Source of the DNA: Stropharia rugosoannulata | Lineage: Eukaryota; Basidiomycota; Agaricomycetes; Agaricales; Strophariaceae | Length of the DNA: 64,000 nt | Assembly (NCBI GenBank): GCA_028532985.1 | Contig: JANCIK010000013.1 | Location: 2,356,001-2,420,000 of the forward strand | Direction of reading: 5' to 3' | Shown: positions 36,200 to 48,490 of the stretch, in pieces | Numbering within the stretch: position 1 is the first letter of the stretch | How the letters are laid out: each line of letters starts with the position of its first letter | The notes under the pieces: model-generated | Database searches by the model: none | What the model was told of the DNA's origin: nothing | The model's input: only the letters and a program-made list of their open reading frames with translations | Translations under genes and position numbers: made by a program

Positions 36200-37804
36200 T
36201 CAAAAGATGGTTCCATCGCTTTCGATTTCAATCGGCGGGCCTCCAGTCTCCGGCCTCTTGAGTTTCGCAACTTCACGCCCTCCTTTCCAAGTTGCGCCTT
36301 CTAGGACTTGGGCAAGGGTGAGCTGTGAAGCGCTCAGGCCCAGTTGGGAGCGGATCAAGTCAGCTATACGATCGCTGAGATGAACGGCATCAGAAAATCA
36401 CAATTGACTGTGGTAAAGGGGACATACAGCTCAATAACAGTCATAGCGCGCCATTCGACGATGGCTGGATGGGAGGGCAGGGCACGGGGGAGACCCGACT
36501 TCTCGTCTATCGGCAGGGCGCCCGGCTTGAGACTCAGCACGCCGAAATCAACGAGGAGACCGCCTGACAAGATAAGTAAATAAGGGCATCAGTGAGCATA
36601 CGTCATGGACGCACCGTTTCTGTACTCCGGAAGACCAGTCATATCCTCCACTCCGTCGATACGCCAGTTCAGACGCTTCTGGAGGACCTCGACAAGGCTG
36701 TATGTAAGCCACATGGTCAGCTTGTGGAAGGGTACGAGATCGTCTCCTTCCTGAGGGGAGGCGACAGAATTGACGAGAGAGGGGCATGGCCAAACATCAC
36801 CGAGAGATATGCCACCAAGTGATAGTCGGGAGGGCCAGATAGGATTCAGTCCATCCACCAGGGCTGTCCACAAGGCTGCGATAGGGACTACGCGCGTGTC
36901 TCCATCGACCTGCGAGTGTTCCTCGAGGAAATCTGTGCTGCGATAAGCCAGAGCACCTTGAATGTAGATAACAAATTCCTACCAATGATGTTTCCGGGAC
37001 GGCCGTCGTCCCCAAAGAATTGGGGACTGGCTTTCAATGCATTGCTTAGATTTATGAGCAGGGAGGTGCGACCTTCGATACCAACCATTGGGTTGGACTC
37101 GCTTACTTGCATAGCAGCAGCAGTCTTCTGTACAGTGACCTGCGCAAGACCAGAGGCTGGCTTATAGTGAGCATTCAAACAGCACCAAGCCCATATGCAC
37201 GACATACCGTCTACTCTGTATGGCTGTCCAGGGATGCTTGAAAACAGCCCAGATTCAAACATATGAACACTCGCGACTCCCAGTCCTTCGGATCTCGTGA
37301 ACGTCAGTCCTGATCTCTCCTCGACGTACTTCCATGCATTGCCAGCTCCTGCATCAAGTAGCACAGAAACAACGAAGAGATCTATCAGACGCCTCGCTTC
37401 TTCTTTTGAGTCAGTGTTCCATTGGTCAATGAGAGGCTTGACGCGTTCAATTCCATAGTCGATGTGGCGCCAGCGCCCGTGCGGATTGATCTATGGATTC
37501 GTCATTTCAGCAATAAGCTGTATCATGTTACAGAACAATACGTACATTGGTGAAGTTATCTCCGTAGTCGCGCTAGATTCTAGAGATATCAGAACATAGA
37601 TAGTTTCAAAAGACATATACATACCTTGATAAGCTCGATACAGAACTGGGCAACGTCTTTCTCTTTCTCTGCGCTGTAGTCGAAGTACTGAAGCTTCCCC
37701 GCCTTTGCTAAATCATGCACGCGCGCACACCTCTCTCGGATTGCTGGTAGAGTTCTGAGGTAGAGTGCTGTTTGATAATCTGGTACCAATCCGCCTGGAT
37801 TCAT
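36200..37804 (-). CDS. URC4: DUF1688 protein, uracil catabolism protein 4 homologue
   Basis: Homologue of URC4, a protein of unknown biochemical activity needed for the URC route of uracil breakdown described in yeast (Lachancea kluyveri). The start MNPGGLVPDYQTALYLRTLP at 37804 leads into VHDLAKAGKLQYFDYSAEKE. Later blocks are INPHGRWRHIDYGIERVKPL, LLDAGAGNAWKYVEERSGLT, RSEGLGVASVHMFESGLFSS, GIEGRTSLLINLSNALKASP, VVPIAALWTALVDGLNPIWP, LGDVWPCPS, DLVPFHKLTMWLTYSLVEVL, GLPEYRNG, GLLVDFGVLSLKP, HPAIVEWRAMTVIELYDRIA, and the family-typical end GGPPIEIESDGTIF at 36200. Several short introns. It is flanked by two amidases and is divergent from the second, with which it shares the 1.8-kb upstream region. 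No damage seen. Family membership is secure; a role in this organism is inferred. Confidence 0.92.
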
Positions 37805-39569
37805 TATAGATGTGGTGTTTGAGGGTGAGGTTGGTTCTGGTATTTCCCCTGCCTGTACTAATACTTATTGAAGTAACTTACAAGGGCAATCAAAGGGCAA
37901 TAGGGGTTAAGCATGCGCATGGAACAGTATAATTAGTCAGCATTTTGATCGCATCATCACACCAGCGGCCATTCCTCTTACCTTGATGCTACCTTCATGT
38001 CAACTTGATGATTGAAAGCTTTGAACCTTCCATTTGAAAACCGTGATCCACCTAGGGTATGCACAGATTTAAGTAATCATGTTCTTGTGGGTACATACTT
38101 TCTACGTACAGTAAAAATCCACGAATATATGTGTATGCAGAGAGCTGGGCATAAGAGAATATGGTCATTGGTTAGTCCGTTCGCCGTAAAGTAACAAGAT
38201 CCTGAATATTAAAATTGTACTCGTATAACTCCTTGAAAATATGTAATTACTGTAAGCGCCTGGATGTTTGTCGCAACACAAGTCAAATTTACTCACTCAA
38301 GTAAAACTGGCGTGGCGTAGTCAGAATGTTCTTCTTTATGGTCTAGCGGATCAAAAGAATGGTTACTCTATATGCGCATATATGCAGAGTCAAAGTAGCA
38401 GACATACCCGGGCCCATATGCACTAGAGTCTCGAACAGAAGACTTGCAATACAGATGTGCGGGCACAACACTATGCTGATTGTTTCAACCGGAGACTGAC
38501 AGACACGTCTTGACATATGAATAGTTTAGCAGACTTTAAATAGGGTCATACGAGCCCGACGTACTTTTGTTGTCGATTAGTACGATGTCACCTGGAGGCT
38601 GGGCGTACAAGTACTAATAGCACCTTGTGCAATACTGCTTGCACGGAGTAGTATTAGATTGGAAGTTCTAATAGTATAGTAGTAAATTACGCACATAAAT
38701 GGTATTTTACTAAGACAAGAGAGAAGCGATATATATGGAGGGAGTTAGAAATGAAGTGCAAGAAGTGATGGCACTCCCGTTTTAAGTCAAAAGATGTATT
38801 TATTTGGACAATTGACTCATGTGATCAAACGCGACGCGCTTGGAATTTAGGGCAAGTTCTTTGAACATGGAAAGCCAGGACGGTCAAAGGTCATGATAAA
38901 TATCCAAGCCCACTTTGAATTATGGGACGCACGACCGCTCAGAATTTTGCGTTAGGAAACGGCGCGCCGCAGAGCGCCATTTGGTGCGGCGTTCTAATAT
39001 GCTGCATATGCTGTTCTAAAAATATACTGATAACCCCATCTAATTTGAGTTATCGCAGGAGGTACTCACACACTCAATACCATGAATTAATGCATATAAT
39101 GCCCAATATAATCTTCATTAACGTAAGGAGTAGCATTGATAAGCACTTCTTTAACGTCAAACGCAGCACAGCCGCCCTTCTAAGCCTTCATTTCAAGTAC
39201 GTTCGAGTGGTGTTCGTTTGGTATTACTAGATCTAGGCATCAGTGCAATACTGAGTACACTTGATGAGCCATCTTCCATCTCCGTTGATACATCGAATCG
39301 TCCGTGAAGATAAGCGCAATAAATGCTCCAATTATTCACACCGCATCCGCATTTTATTCTCATGAGCATGCGGTGGGCAGCGCGTGAGCTTCAGCGACTG
39401 TTCCTGCCCAATCACCTTTGCTCTTATCCGAATCACGTCGATTTATGCGGGAGAACGAAGCAGAGTCATATAAGGTGATATGAGACAGAACGGACTCATT
39501 AAATCCGCTGCTGCTATCCTTCTTATTCTTGCATAATTCTGAGTGCGTTTGGTAAGAATCGTTGAGAAG
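37805..39569. other. Divergent intergenic region, URC4 and amidase 2
   Basis: About 1.8 kb between the URC4 start and the second amidase start, so it may act as a shared promoter. It is AT-rich. I saw no gene, no TIR and no clear GATA-factor cluster, though short GATA words occur as expected by chance. Confidence 0.5.
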
Positions 39570-41752
39570 ATGCTGTTGAAATTGCAACGTGCTGCTCTGC
39601 TCGCTACATTTGCGTGTATTGCAATAGCGCGCGCTACAGCAGCAGAACCAGTCACTGCTGCATCACATCCTTCACCCGCTGTCCAATTTCCCGATCTATA
39701 TGAAGCATCAATTGCTGAACTCCAGCAAGGCCTCGATGCTGGACACTTCTCAAGTGTTGATTTGGTCAAGGTGATTGACTTCCTTTAAATTTAAATGACA
39801 CGGGCATTGATCATTTATTGACTTCACAAATAAATCGCACAGGCATACTTTGCAAGAATCGATGAAGTTAACCTAAAGGGACCAGCATTACGCGCAATTC
39901 TTGAACTAAACCCTTCTGCATTGGCTCAAGCCGCTGCACTTGATGCTGAGCGCAAAGCTCACGGAAAGCGATCCGATTTGCATGGAATACCAATCCTCCT
40001 CAAGGTACGCGCGTTAACTTAATTCTGAAATATTGTCTCTCATACCCTATCAGGATAACATAGCGACAATCGCGTCAGAAGGTGAGGATATCTTCTTCTT
40101 CATAGCTCAGTCCAAGCCGTAAAATGTGCAATTAGGATTGAATACGACTGCTGGATCGTTCAGTCTTCTTGGATCGGTCGTCCCTGAGGATGCCGGCGTG
40201 GTAAAGAGACTGCGCCAGGCTGGCGCAATCATACTTGGTTAGTAATGTTTTATTGATTCGCTTATAAATACTTTAGTGCTCTTCAACCAAAGGAAAGGCA
40301 AACTTGTCAGAATTCGCTCATTTCCGTGGTAACGCGCTTCCGTCCGGATGGTCAGGGCGTGGCGGGCAGTGCACAAACGCGTTTTTCCCCAACGCAGATC
40401 CGTGTGGATCTTCCTCAGGCTCAGGTGTCGCAGCATCAATCGGCCTTGCAGCGGTCACTCTTGGGACAGAGACGGACGGAAGCATTACTTGTCCTACAAG
40501 TAATAACAACCTCGCTGGGATTAAGACAACGGTCGGCCTGACCTCACGCGCTGGCGGTAAGGCTGGCATTTTATCTAAACAGACGGCGCACTCACTCAAG
40601 AACAGTAATTCCAATTTCTGAGCACCAGGATACCGTTGGGCCGATTACGCGCTCGCTCACAGACGCCGCAATTGTACTTTCTATCATCGCCGGCAAGGAT
40701 CCTAACGACAACTTCACGCTCGCGCAGCCTGATGTCGTCCCAGACTACACAAAGGCACTGGACAAGAACGCGCTGCGCGGAAAGCGCATTGGTGTCCCCC
40801 GGCGCGTGTTCCTCAACGACAGTATCACGGGGAACGATCCGTTTGTCAATGTCGTCTTCGAACAGGCTCTCGAGACCATTCGCAAGTTGGGCGCAACAGT
40901 GGTTGATCCCGCTGATTTGCCTTCGGCAGATGAAATCGCTGCTTCGAATAATGAGACGTTCGTGCTCGATGTGGATTTCAAGGTATGGAACATATTTTCC
41001 ATTGAATAATAGCTATTCTGAATCCGCAGGCACAAATAGATCCAGCTTAATGCTTATTACGAGGCCCTGATCAAAAATCCATCTGGCGTACGCAGCCTCG
41101 CTGAGCTGATTCAATTTGATATCAATCACGCGAACTTGGAGCTACCAGTCAACTTCACGTCGCAAGATATGTAAGACGCATATCATTATCCGCGAGACTA
41201 TAAATTAACCTTCGCCAGACTTGTTGAATCTCAGGCCACGACTGGTCGCAATTCCACATTTTTCCAGTCACTTGCCTTCGACAAGGAGCTGGGCGCAACA
41301 CGTGGAATTGACGCAGTACTCAAGTCCCACAAATTGGACGCCTTGGTTCTTCCGGCTCCTGGGTTGACTACTACGCCTGCTGGTACGTGTCCGATTTATC
41401 CAGGCTCTTCATTCCAATTTACACTTGGAGCAGCAATTGCCGGTTATCCGATCATCACAGGTATGTCTGCTTGCATGTTCTTCATAAAATTCTACTTACA
41501 AACTTGCCTTCAGTTCCTCTGGGATTCTATCCAGATAACCAAACAGTGGTACCAGGATCTGCAGGTCCGTTGACCGTATACCCAGCCCCCGGTGTCCCGA
41601 TAGGACTCTCTTTCCTTGGTACAGCATTCTCTGAATTCTCGCTGATCGGATTCGGATTCGCTTATGAACAGGCGACCCATACGCGCCTTGCGAGGCGCGC
41701 TTTTCCGGCTGCTATCCCAAAAACACAGCTGAAAGATATTGTCGGAAAGTAG
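39570..41752 (+). CDS. Amidase-signature hydrolase with signal peptide (paralogue 2)
   Basis: Close paralogue of the amidase at 33670-35841 with the opposite orientation. Leader: MLLKLQRAALLATFACIAIA, a clear signal peptide. Catalytic blocks match: HGIPILLKDNIAT (Lys), GSSSGSGVAASIGL, TETDGSITCP. Further conserved blocks are FPDLYEASIAELQQGLDAGH, AYFARIDEVNLKGPALRAIL, GSFSLLGSVVPEDAGVVKRL, ISEHQDTVGPITRSLTDAAI, NALRGKRIGVPRRVFLND, LGATVVDPADLPSADEI, ELGATRGIDAVLKSHKLDAL, IGLSFLGTAFSEF and PKTQLKDIVGK. Introns sit at the same places as in the other copy. It carries one extra residue pair (GNALPSGW versus GNLASGW). The coding region is GC-richer at third positions than copy 1, which may mean higher expression. 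No lesion seen. Confidence 0.92.
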
Positions 41753-42198
41753 GATTTGGTAATAGGACTAGTAGACCGCTGTTTACACATTTCGTTGTCA
41801 TATTATCACCTAGTTTCTAAAAGGTCTTCAAGAAAGGTACTCGTAGCTCCCTTGCTCTGTTGTGAATCCGCTTCATGCCTCAACGAGTAATGGAGCGTAT
41901 AGCCTCATAAACAGACACTCTAGAGGCAAGGCTGTCAGTACGAGGGTCCTTCGGACGCACTTACCTCTGGAGACTGTATGGAGCACAGATGTGTAGGCCT
42001 ATTTCCACGCGCGCTAGCTTGAGACTTGGATCGCCACTGATAGGCAGTCATGAAATATGTATCATATTCTTGTATGCCAGTTTCTAAGCAGATCACCACA
42101 CATACTTGCGATTTCATGTCATATCATGGCATTGCGACTATGTACCAGAAACAAAAGAAATAGCAAACGTGAAGTGTGTGGAGAAGAAAAGATACAAA
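41753..42198. other. Intergenic region between convergent genes
   Basis: About 450 nt holding the 3' regions of amidase 2 and RPL23. No gene or repeat recognised. Confidence 0.5.
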
Positions 42199-43066
42199 TC
42201 AAACGACGGTACCGGCGTTTGATGCGATACGGGGCCATAGATCCGCCTGCAGTGCGACATATGTCAATTGAGATAGGAATATGAAAACGAAGGGATTATA
42301 ACGCACGCATTCCTTGGCCACAGGTCCAGTGATGGCAGAGCCCTTCATCTCACCCTTGGGGTTGACGATAACTCCGGCGTTGTCCTATGGGGTCAGGTTC
42401 GTAAAAAGGGGGAGGGTGACCATATAAGCTGCACGTACCTCGAAGTAGAGGAAGACACCATCTCTCCGGCGCCAGGCCTTACGTTGGCGGATAACAACAG
42501 CGGGCATGGCTAGAAACAAACGCTTCGGTCAGTAGACATCCTTTGGTCATTGCATGGTACTCTTGCCAGCGCCCTCTCATCACTTCTCATCCCATCCGAA
42601 TTCCTCCACAATCCGCCCAGGCAAGAATACCAATCAGATTACCAAACGTGAAACGTGAAACTTACTCTTCTTCCTGAGCTCAGGCTTTCCTTTCTTCACC
42701 GACGCAACGACCATATCGCCAACACCGGCATCAGGGAGCCTGTTGAGATGAGCACCGAAACCGAAAGGCTCGATGAGGTAGAGCGATTTTGCGCCGCTGT
42801 TATCCGCGCAATTCAGCACGGCACCGACGGGGAGACCAAGGGTCAAACGGAATTTTGTGCCGGAAGCTCCTCCACCTGTTCGTGGGGTCGGTTATAGATG
42901 AGCAAGGATTGCAAGATAGGTGGTATATGAAGGATTTTATCGGCGAATAAGTGTCGTTCATGTCGACGGCGAGTAAAACGCAAAAATCGGAAAATTCAGG
43001 CAATTGATTACACTGTCAGCAGCGTTTGGCGACACGACGGGGGAGATGCGTACCACGAGCAGCCAT
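42199..43066 (-). CDS. RPL23: 60S ribosomal protein uL14 (L23)
   Basis: Large-subunit ribosomal protein uL14 at the subunit interface. The first exon has only 13 nt (43054-43066, MAAR plus one base of the glycine codon), typical of ribosomal-protein genes. The second starts at 42875 and gives [56 protein letters not shown] and [12 protein letters not shown]. Two further exons give [24 protein letters not shown] sequence, [28 protein letters not shown] and the ending [13 protein letters not shown] at 42199. Length is near the usual 139-140 residues. No anomalies. Confidence 0.96.
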
Positions 43067-43481
43067 TTTATTGATAAGTCTTGAGGGTAGTCGAAGCTAG
43101 GCCAAGTCACCGAGGACACTGTTGGCAATCAAGGTTTCCCGGCAGGATCTCGGCATTGCACGTCTGTATAGTTAATCGGCGATGGCCGGTCAAACTTGAG
43201 AGGACTTAACAGCGCCAGCCTACTTATAAAGTAGGTCAGTCTGCCAAAGTGAATAGTTACTTATATCAGCTATAAAACAGAATGATCAACGTCTACTTGC
43301 AACTTTAACATTACTGGTATGCAAATAATTCACTGGTACTTTGATTACTACTAAAGTCTGAGCAACTTTGGTTTTTCCTCAGTAATTGGCTTTGAATCAC
43401 AGATCTTGTCCCAAATGTTCACCGGAATGGTCAGTAAAGAAGAATGAGGAAGAATGTCCTTTGCATTGTCACATGGCTGTC
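43067..43481. other. RPL23 upstream region
   Basis: About 415 nt before the first base of the mobile element's target duplication; it must contain the RPL23 promoter. The adjacent element begins 426 nt before the RPL23 start codon. No other feature seen. Confidence 0.5.
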
Positions 43482-43491
43482 ACATATGGCT

Positions 43492-44302
43492 AGTGTTGCC
43501 TCACAGTGCAGTGCAGCGGCTGTGAAGTGGATTTTGATCGACTTTGATACACTTCACAGTGGTCAAAGTGTGCTGTGAAGTACTTACTGTGAAATCAAGG
43601 GGGTTGGTTACTAAGTGATTCCCAGCGATAAATCCAACCAATTTAGGTTGCATTTGAGCCTCCGCCGTTGCTCGGCGGCCGGGGTCGACACCGTTTGCTT
43701 GACTCGGGTCAACTTGAAGTGAAGTCCGTGTCCACTCCATGTTCTAATTATGTACTTGTGGACCTCAGAAGTATATACAAGCCATAACGCTATGTATTCT
43801 CGTCCATTTATAATTATCTAATAAGTCTTGCTCTACTGAAATTAAGTAGATTATGTTGAACATTTGAACGCCGAGCTTAAGGTTTCGTGGACAAGCACAT
43901 GCAGTAGATGGCTTACACAACTGTTGCAGGGTGTAGACAGTAGGGAGGTTTGACTTGAATTTGACATGGCTAATAGAGTAGAAGATCCTATAGTCCTTTT
44001 TCCCGTCTTATATTGCTCCATGTTTCGGAGACGAAGTAACATTAAATTATCAATGAAGCAGCCTAATAAGTACAGAGAACAAATGACCCTGAGCCTTGGC
44101 TGAGCCGTTTCTGAGAGGCAAAGCTTAAAGGTACTGAAATTGTGTCGCACTTATGGTGATGAGGAAAGACGAGCGTTCGGAGGCGGGATGGATAGTAGAT
44201 ACGAAGGAGAGTAATCAAGCACTGATGATGGACTTCACAGCACTTCACAGCAACTGTGATTCGCTGTGAAGTGTGGCGGAGTTCGAAATATCACATTGTA
44301 CT
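43492..44302 (+). mobile_element. Non-autonomous DNA element (MITE-like), copy 1
   Basis: An 811-bp element without a transposase gene. It is bounded by an exact 10-bp direct repeat, ACATATGGCT, at 43482-43491 and 44303-44312, which reads as a target duplication. Its ends begin AGTGTTGCCTCACAGTGCAG on the left and, read inward from the right, AGTACAATGTGATATTTCGA. Both subterminal regions carry several CACTTCACAG/CTGTGAAGTG words on both strands. The same left and right arms occur in reverse orientation at about 56735-57213. The target length fits Mutator-like or hAT-like elements; the ends are too short to decide. Confidence 0.72.
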
Positions 44303-44312
44303 ACATATGGCT

Positions 44313-44852
44313 CGGCTACTAAGGGAGGTTCTCGCTTAAGTTCTTGTTGGTCCCACATCCTGATTTATGCAAATTGCAATCAAGAAACAGTTTTATGTAA
44401 AATACATGTTCCCGTTATAGTTATGTTCATGTTCATCGATCTGCAGATAAATACCATCACTTAGCACAAATCATTAAGACTGTGGTAATCGTTATCCATT
44501 ATTAGAACATGATTTACGGTAATATCAATACACCCCTGTGAAATTTTATTTAAAAAACGTATGGGTATGTATGTAATTCAAAGAATCGTACGATTTTTAC
44601 CATAAATATACCAGTGAGTCAGCCTAAGTTCCACGTTCACATTCAACATTCGACACTGAGTTATATTTATATACCAGATGGCGTAGTTTTCTTCGCTCAA
44701 AATAGAGTAGGTATCACAGGTAGATATGAGGGTAATAACTGAGCAGCATAGAACATAGCAGTACTATCAATACAGAGAAACGAGAAACAGATGTACTCCT
44801 GGCATGCAGACAGAAAAACGTTAGCGCAAATTGGTAGTACAGGTGAATTGAA
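44313..44852. other. Intergenic region
   Basis: About 540 nt of AT-rich DNA downstream of the next gene's stop codon. No gene recognised. Confidence 0.5.
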
Positions 44853-46101
44853 TTATTGATCAGAAATCGTAGGAGCCCCCGACTTAATTGCTAATTCCCT
44901 GCGCAACACGGCGAGTTCCTCCTCCCGCTGCAGCAGAGTACTTTTCGTATCGCGAAGCTCTTCTTGCATTCTTTGTCTCTCACTCTCTGCTTTAGAGACC
45001 TATTGATCACGATGAGTGTGGAGCATACACATAAAAGTAGAAGACGTTGCTTACCGTTTTCTTGAATGTGTTGGTAGCCTCTATATACATCTGACATAGT
45101 GGGGCGACTTCAGAGGAGGAAAGACCCGCGTATATGGGTACCTTTCCCCACTTCCCAGCCCGGTCCTTCTTCGGATTCCGCGCAGTGATGCGATTGTCTT
45201 GATCCAGTTCTGTAGACCCAGTCGTGAAAATAGTCAGGTAAGCCTCCTCGTGAACCTCCTGCAGGACCTTGATGATTGTCCCCGCATAATAGTAGCACTG
45301 CTTTGTACCGATGAGGTATCGATTATCGTTGTTGTGGAGGATGTGTGCTAGAATTACTAGCTCGTAGAAGTGAAGGCAGCGCCCTTGATCAGGAGTCTTC
45401 GCAAATACCAGGGTGCGGTATACTTTGTCAGTTTTGTTGCGACGGCTAGCGGGGAGAAGTTGAACTTTGTCATCCGCAAGGCGATTGCCACCGATAAAAT
45501 CGAGAGACTTTTGACTGCTGGCAGCAGAAACGTCTGATAAACTATTGTATAGAGAGCCCGTTCGGAGTGTGTCTGCGTCCTGTGGGATAGCATTCTGGGT
45601 TGTACGAGGTGGATAAGTCGACGATTCATAGTCTGATGTGGGGGTAGTGGAATCCGATTGAGTATTTGCCGGCGTCTCTTTTCCGGTGGGAATTTTATCC
45701 CCACGGAAACGCTCGAAGCTAATGCAGAAGTCAACATTCTTGGGCCCGGTTACCTTGGCAGAGATATATTCGTGGTAAGGAGCCTCCTTGGCCTTGCAGA
45801 GCTGGACTTCCTCGACAACTAGTGCCTCCATGCGTGCCATTCCAGAGAGTTTGTATTCCCTGATGAGAGTTTCGTAGTAGGCGTTTATGGCACTAGGCGA
45901 TTCTCCAAGAATGATCGCCTCAAGATAGGGGGGTACGCCAGACATTCCAAACAGCTTCAGAAACCCATAGAGGAATCCAACTAAAGTAGGGTTGTGTCGG
46001 AACATCGTGGTAGACGGATACGTGCCAAAAAAACGAGGCTTACGCCTGCAGGAGCTCTGATCGAGCGCAAAATTCCCATAATAAGTGTTCAGAACGTTCA
46101 T
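44853..46101 (-). CDS. Orphan-family protein A with C-terminal coiled-coil exon
   Basis: A member of an uncharacterised mushroom-restricted family, one of three copies here. The ATG at 46101 is the longest start; comparison with the copies at 47395 and 54191 favours MFRHNPTLVGFLYGFLKLFG at 46005. Family blocks: VEEVQLCKAKEAPYHEYISA, FCISFERFRGDKI, a Ser/Thr-rich linker of about 70 residues, KVYRTLVF, LHFYELVILAHILHNNDNRY, GTKQCYYYAGTIIKVLQEVH, and KAGKWGKVPIYAGLSSS-like GKWGKVPIYAGLSSSEVAP. A short intron (about 45003-45054) leads to a second exon coding a charged coiled coil (SKAESERQRMQEELRDTKST, then LQREEELAVLRREL) ending at 44853. The cysteine/tyrosine block QCYYYAGTI and the FERFRG block may form the functional core. 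No signal peptide. I cannot assign a function. Confidence 0.75.
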
Positions 46102-47394
46102 CTAAAGTTAGGACTTCACAGTGCCAAGTGTAACATATTATATCAGCCTTACACACAGTTAACTCATGGCCTGTCAATCATTTTCATACATATAAGACAT
46201 GGGAGGTGGAATGTCCGCTTCGGATACGTTTTATTGACAATGACAGATCAACAAAAAAAAATGCCTTTTTAAGTAAGATCAGTTCTCAAACCTCAACCGC
46301 ATCTCGTGGTACACGAGTGTTGGTTACACTTCTGCTACAAGCACTTTTTTATGTTGTCGGCATTACTTCAACTCGTTCAAGGCCTTCAAGTTGGGGCGGG
46401 TAAAATTAGCCAAAGGTATACAAAGAAAGATCTACTGAATGGCAAGTCGGCAGCCCCCCACTTGGTTTGTTATGCAAGGTGAAAATGCCTCGTACTTAAT
46501 TCTACAATAATATTAGTACAAGGCGATTAACATTGTTCGAAATCCCCGAAGTGTACATAAGGTTCAATATAACACTCAGTAGATAACAAAAATATAGTGT
46601 ATTCAATGTCACATTATGTTGAGCAAGTCTTCGAAGTGCCCGGGACCAGAGTTTAGTACTTATGTGGTACACCCACAATATGAACTATGTATTGAATGTG
46701 CAGAGTTTATATGACCTGGTGGGTATTAGACGGGATTAGTATCATACACAATATCATAAGTACTACGGGCGGCATGGTGTGCTTCAAATTCAATGAGACT
46801 AGTTCTGTGATTTGAATAGGTCACAAATCTCAGGCTTTTTTTGCCTTTCAGAGGCAGCACACCTCTGCGAATCAGTCATGAGGCTTGTAAGGATAGAAGT
46901 GAGCGGTGCTTCAAGTTCCGTCATTTCCTTACATATCGGAGTTTGAGTGTTGTTGAACGTTGGTCGTAGATCTTCATGTCACATCCACGACACCCACGAT
47001 CATGACGCCTGTGATGAGCGGGGCCGAACTGGTCGGACGCTGGGGCAGCGAAAATTGCCTTATGGAGAGACTATTTCCTTGACATTGTCCTTAGCACCAC
47101 AAATGGAATATGGATTTCCAAATTCGTTGCTGGATTGAACTTATTTATTCTGGTGTAAAGCGCCTATGATACTACTTATTTCTTCTCTATAGCCTGCATA
47201 TGGTAACTCTGCAAGTTGATCACAGAACTCAAATTGCAAGTTAGATCGACCGTCGGAGCCAGCTTCACATTTTGGTAAAGAAACGTCGTTGTTCAAGTAC
47301 TACATACACCTAGTTATACATCACTATACGTATATGACCGGTAACTCTTCAGGCAGAATCGTTCGAGCTAAGCTTGAGTCAGGCTCAGTGTTGT
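46102..47394. other. Intergenic region between paralogues A and B
   Basis: About 1.3 kb with no credible gene. It should hold the promoter of copy A and the 3' end of copy B. AT-rich, with no clear repeat boundary. Confidence 0.5.
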
Positions 47395-48490
47395 GGAGAA
47401 GGATATATTGGGAATGTTTTGGTTGTCTGCTGTCTCAACCTGACAATTTCTTCCTTCATTTCTTCAATATTGTCGATCACTGCTTGTCTCTCCCCATTGG
47501 CGACGTTAACCTAATAATGTGTAAGCAGATGTGATAGAGGGGCTGATCTACATCACTCACCGTCTGTTTGAAGGCTTCGACATCACTGGTGAAACTTTCA
47601 CGAAGCGGCTTCACATTGGACGGGGATAGGTTAGCATATATCGGTATTCCCTTCCACGTTCCAGCCTTATTCTTACTCTTGTCCTTTGAGTTCAACAGTT
47701 TCTTGTTTAATTGGTGACGTCTGTCCGTCTCGAGTGAGCCCGTCGTATATACCGTTACGGCTAAATTCGGTTTGACCTCGTAAACTTCTTGTAGTACCTG
47801 CACAATAGTGCCAGCATAGAAGTAGCACTGTTTGTCTCGGAGAAGGTACTGAGTCTCAGCGTCATGAAGAGTTGTAGCGAGGACGACTAGCTCGTATAGA
47901 TAGAGAAGAGGCTCGGTAGAGGAAAAATCCAGAGTGCGATAAACCGTATCTCCATTAGAGTGAAACCCCTTGCGCGACTTCTCGATATATGTAACCCTGT
48001 CGTCTGCGTGTCTGCTGGGACTGATTGAATCGGACGAATGGCGGCTGCTAATGGGGATAATGGAAGATTCGGATGCCGGTTTGTGGACTCCCGGTGCGTC
48101 ATCGTCCGCAATGGCATCAACACACGTTGTCTGACTCGTTGTAGAGGCGGCATGGGGGTCCTTTTTTGTATGAATTTTGTGGCCACGGAAGCGCTCGAAC
48201 GCAAGGTAGAAGTCAAGTCCATTGGGTCCTACTACCTTTGCGGAAATGTATTCATGCTCAGCGCCTTGTTTCCGTTTGAGCAGCCGGACTTCTTCTACCC
48301 ATAGACGCTCCAGGTGCTCGATGGGGTACTCCTTATATCGAAGTTGGAGGTAATCGAGGTATTGCCTAACGGCCACCGAGCCGTCCAAGAGATGTCTTGC
48401 TTCAAAGGATTCGGGGATTCGATGCATTCCAAGGAGGGCCAGGACTTTGGCGAGAACAGCAGATACCGAGTATTTGAGATACGACAGCAT
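47395..48490 (-). CDS. Orphan-family protein B with C-terminal coiled-coil exon
   Basis: Second paralogue, closest to the copy at 54191. The start MLSYLKYSVSAVLAKVLALL at 48490 is a hydrophobic/amphipathic leader. Blocks: YLDYLQLRYKEYPIEHLERL, WVEEVRLLKRKQGAEHEYIS, FYLAFERFRGHKI, a Ser-rich linker, VYRTLDFSSTEPLLYLYELV, TTLHDAETQYLLRDKQCYFY, AGTIVQVLQEVYEVKPNLAV, TVYTTGS, GTWKGIPIYANLSPSNVKPL and FKQTV. The separate last exon (about 47395-47511) encodes NVANGERQAVIDNIEEMKEE, IVRLRQQTTKTF and ends SPQH. The open frame past the donor runs to 47477 but the coiled-coil exon is conserved among all three copies, so splicing is the better reading. Function unknown. Confidence 0.77.
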
